The notes below the pieces were generated by a model that saw only the letters and a list, made by a program, of their open reading frames with translations, had not been told where the DNA came from and ran no database searches. Made by a program: the position numbers and the translations under genes. From Nocardiopsis mwathae (GTDB lineage: Bacteria > Actinomycetota > Actinomycetes > Streptosporangiales > Streptosporangiaceae), in contig NZ_JACHDS010000001.1 in NCBI RefSeq assembly GCF_014201195.1, positions 5,828,001-5,892,000 of the forward strand: a stretch of DNA of 64,000 nt. Direction: 5' to 3'. Shown here piece after piece: positions 60,125-64,000 of the stretch. Positions within the stretch are counted from its first letter, which is position 1. Each line of letters begins with the position of its first letter.

Positions 60125-60496
60125 GTGCCCACCATCCAGCAGCTGGTCCGTAAGGGCCGACAGGACAAGCTCACAAAGAGCCAGACCCCGGCGCTGAAGG
60201 GGAGTCCGCAGCGTCGTGGTGTGTGCACGCGTGTTTACACCACCACGCCCCGAAAGCCGAACTCCGCGCTGCGCAAGGTCGCCCGTGTGAAGTTGAGCAG
60301 CGGTATCGAGGTCACTGCCTACATTCCCGGTGTCGGGCACAACCTGCAGGAGCACTCCATCGTGCTCGTGCGCGGTGGCCGTGTGAAGGACCTGCCGGGT
60401 GTCCGGTACAAGGTCATCCGCGGTTCGCTGGACACTCAGGGCGTCCGTAACCGCAAGCAAGCGCGTAGCCGTTACGGCGTTAAGAAGGAGAAGTAA
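60125..60496 (+). CDS. rpsL: 30S ribosomal protein S12 with Arg43 (streptomycin-resistance type)
   Basis: The 123-residue S12 lies at the decoding site. The loop that contacts streptomycin reads [18 protein letters not shown]. Position 43 (Met counted as 1) is Arg, encoded by CGA at 60251-60253, where Mycobacterium tuberculosis and E. coli have Lys. Lys43Arg is the most common streptomycin-resistance change in M. tuberculosis. The second resistance loop [12 protein letters not shown] (around residue 88) is unchanged. The GTG start follows GGAAGACGGAG. The gene sits next to the predicted antibiotic cluster and starts the rpsL-rpsG-fusA-tuf operon. Confidence 0.97.
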   Translation: MPTIQQLVRKGRQDKLTKSQTPALKGSPQRRGVCTRVYTTTPRKPNSALRKVARVKLSSGIEVTAYIPGVGHNLQEHSIVLVRGGRVKDLPGVRYKVIRGSLDTQGVRNRKQARSRYGVKKEK

Positions 60497-60498
60497 GC

Positions 60499-60969
60499 AT
60501 GCCGCGCAAGGGCCCGGCGCCGAAGCGCCAGCTGATCACCGACCCCGTCTACGGGTCGCCGCTGGTCACCGCACTCATCAACAAGGTGCTGCTGGACGGC
60601 AAGCGCTCCATCGCCCAGGGGATCGTCTACGACGCCCTTGAGGGTGCCCGTGAGAAGACCGGTCAGGACCCGCTCGTGGTGCTGAAGCGTGCTCTGGACA
60701 ACGTGAAGCCCGCCCTTGAGGTGCGCAGCCGCCGTGTCGGTGGCGCGACCTACCAGGTGCCGGTCGAGGTCCGTGCGTCCCGGAGCACCACGCTCGCTCT
60801 CCGCTGGCTCGTCTCCTACGCGCGTCAGCGCCGTGAGAAGACGATGACCGAGCGTCTGATGAACGAGCTGGTCGACGCCAGCAACGGTCTTGGCGCGAGC
60901 GTCAAGCGCCGCGAGGACACGCACAAGATGGCGGAGTCGAACAAGGCCTTCGCCCACTACCGCTGGTAA
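60499..60969 (+). CDS. rpsG: 30S ribosomal protein S7
   Basis: The 156-residue S7 organises the head of the 30S subunit. It begins [20 protein letters not shown] and contains [19 protein letters not shown] and [20 protein letters not shown]. The ATG is two bases after the rpsL stop, with AAGGAG inside the end of rpsL. Confidence 0.98.
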   Translation: MPRKGPAPKRQLITDPVYGSPLVTALINKVLLDGKRSIAQGIVYDALEGAREKTGQDPLVVLKRALDNVKPALEVRSRRVGGATYQVPVEVRASRSTTLALRWLVSYARQRREKTMTERLMNELVDASNGLGASVKRREDTHKMAESNKAFAHYRW

Positions 60970-61015
60970 TCCCCGCGGCCGAATCGATACGAGAGACCGA
61001 GAGAAGACGAGCCAC

Positions 61016-63130
<2,115 letters not shown>

Positions 63131-63183
63131 CCGCGGACACGTAACCAGTCAGCCAGCAACCCTGTACGTCTAGGAGAAATCCA

Positions 63184-64000
63184 GTGGCGAAGGCCAAGTT
63201 CGAGCGGACCAAGCCGCACGTAAACATCGGCACCATCGGTCACATCGACCACGGTAAGACCACGCTTACCGCCGCCATCACCAAGGTCCTGCACGACGCG
63301 TACCCGGACCTCAACCCGTTCACGCCGTTCGAGGACATCGACAACGCTCCGGAGGAGCGCGAGCGCGGTATCACCATCTCCGTCGCTCACGTCGAGTACC
63401 AGACCGAGGCGCGCCACTACGCCCACGTCGACTGCCCGGGTCACGCGGACTACGTGAAGAACATGATCACCGGTGCCGCGCAGATGGACGGCGCGATCCT
63501 CGTCGTCGCCGCCACCGACGGCCCGATGCCGCAGACCAAGGAGCACGTGCTCCTGGCCCGCCAGGTCGGCGTTCCGTACATCGTCGTCGCCCTGAACAAG
63601 GCCGACATGGTGGACGACGAGGAGATCTTCGAGCTCGTCGAGCTGGAGATCCGTGAGCTGCTCACCGAGTACGAGTTCCCGGGCGACGACGTCCCGGTCG
63701 TCAAGGTCTCCGCGCTCAAGGCGCTGGAGGGTGACTCCGAGTGGGGCAACTCCGTCCTGGAGCTCATGAAGGCCGTGGACGAGAACATCCCCGAGCCGGA
63801 GCGTGACACCGACAAGCCGTTCCTGATGCCGATCGAGGACGTCTTCTCGATCACCGGTCGCGGCACCGTCGTCACCGGCCGCATCGAGCGCGGTGTCGTC
63901 AACGTCAACGAGACGGTCGACATCGTCGGCATCAAGGAAGAGAAGCAGACGACGACCGTCACGGGCGTCGAGATGTTCCGCAAGCTGCTCGACCAGGGCC
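63184..64000 (+). CDS. tuf: Elongation factor Tu (partial, runs off the window)
   Basis: The first 272 residues of EF-Tu are present and in frame to the end of the window. G1 is [17 protein letters not shown]2 RGITI, G3 [12 protein letters not shown] and G4 NKAD. Domain II has begun ([18 protein letters not shown]). The GTG start follows TAGGAGAAA. The gene is not truncated biologically; the window simply ends. Confidence 0.97.
   Translation, partial: MAKAKFERTKPHVNIGTIGHIDHGKTTLTAAITKVLHDAYPDLNPFTPFEDIDNAPEERERGITISVAHVEYQTEARHYAHVDCPGHADYVKNMITGAAQMDGAILVVAATDGPMPQTKEHVLLARQVGVPYIVVALNKADMVDDEEIFELVELEIRELLTEYEFPGDDVPVVKVSALKALEGDSEWGNSVLELMKAVDENIPEPERDTDKPFLMPIEDVFSITGRGTVVTGRIERGVVNVNETVDIVGIKEEKQTTTVTGVEMFRKLLDQG

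Noticed and set aside
63184-64000. Truncated EF-Tu
   Set aside because: The reading frame is open to the last base; the gene simply crosses the window edge.

Overview
The window is chromosomal DNA of a high-GC actinomycete. GC-rich codon use, many GTG/TTG starts with GGAG-type ribosome binding sites, the order rpmG - hadA/hadB-like - murB, and the blocks secE-nusG-rplK-rplA, rplJ-rplL-rpoB-rpoC and rpsL-rpsG-fusA-tuf all fit. Details such as the small secreted His-tailed proteins suggest the Streptosporangiales, perhaps a Nocardiopsis relative; that placement is inference.

Layout. 1-5.2 kb: a YajQ protein, tRNA-Tyr, four tandem paralogous genes for tiny secreted proteins with histidine-rich tails, a thiolase/DUF35 pair and a lipoprotein. 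5.4-14.8 kb: remains of a Wadjet type II (SMC/MukBEF-like) plasmid-defence operon. JetA has lost its N-terminal half, JetB and JetC look complete, JetD is absent, and a Rad50-like zinc-hook ATPase follows. 14.8-21.5 kb: tRNA-Thr, tRNA-Met, rpmG, two MaoC-type dehydratase subunits, murB, a GDT1/TMEM165-type manganese exporter behind a recognisable yybP-ykoY (Mn2+) riboswitch, adenosine deaminase, an aspartate aminotransferase and tRNA-Trp. 21.5-39.7 kb: secE, nusG, rplK, rplA, an intergenic region with a 231-bp inverted repeat, a lipoprotein, rplJ, rplL, rpoB, rpoC and a very long disordered protein ending in a DUF4190-like membrane domain. 59.8-64 kb: rpsL, rpsG, fusA and the start of tuf.

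The most striking part is 39.8-59.6 kb, a biosynthetic cluster lying between rpoC and rpsL. A five-gene minus-strand operon encodes a stand-alone adenylation enzyme, a heterodimeric ABC exporter, a carrier protein and a lysine 2,3-aminomutase. A plus-strand arm encodes an O-carbamoyltransferase, a PhyH dioxygenase, a glycosyltransferase, an arginine-type amidinotransferase, a class III aminotransferase, a SurE phosphatase, a second carbamoyltransferase and a stand-alone condensation enzyme. An APH(6)-like streptomycin-type kinase sits between the two arms. Together they predict a glycosylated, guanidino- and carbamoyl-bearing, beta-lysyl-decorated product, like a streptomycin/myomycin/streptothricin hybrid. 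No cyclitol or amino-sugar scaffold genes are visible.

The adjacent rpsL encodes Arg at S12 position 43, in PRKPNS instead of the usual PKKPNS. This is the classic streptomycin-resistance substitution (K43R, mycobacterial numbering). The cluster therefore appears to sit beside a pre-mutated target gene, which together with the kinase and the exporter would make three layers of self-protection. Product and resistance are inferences from sequence alone.
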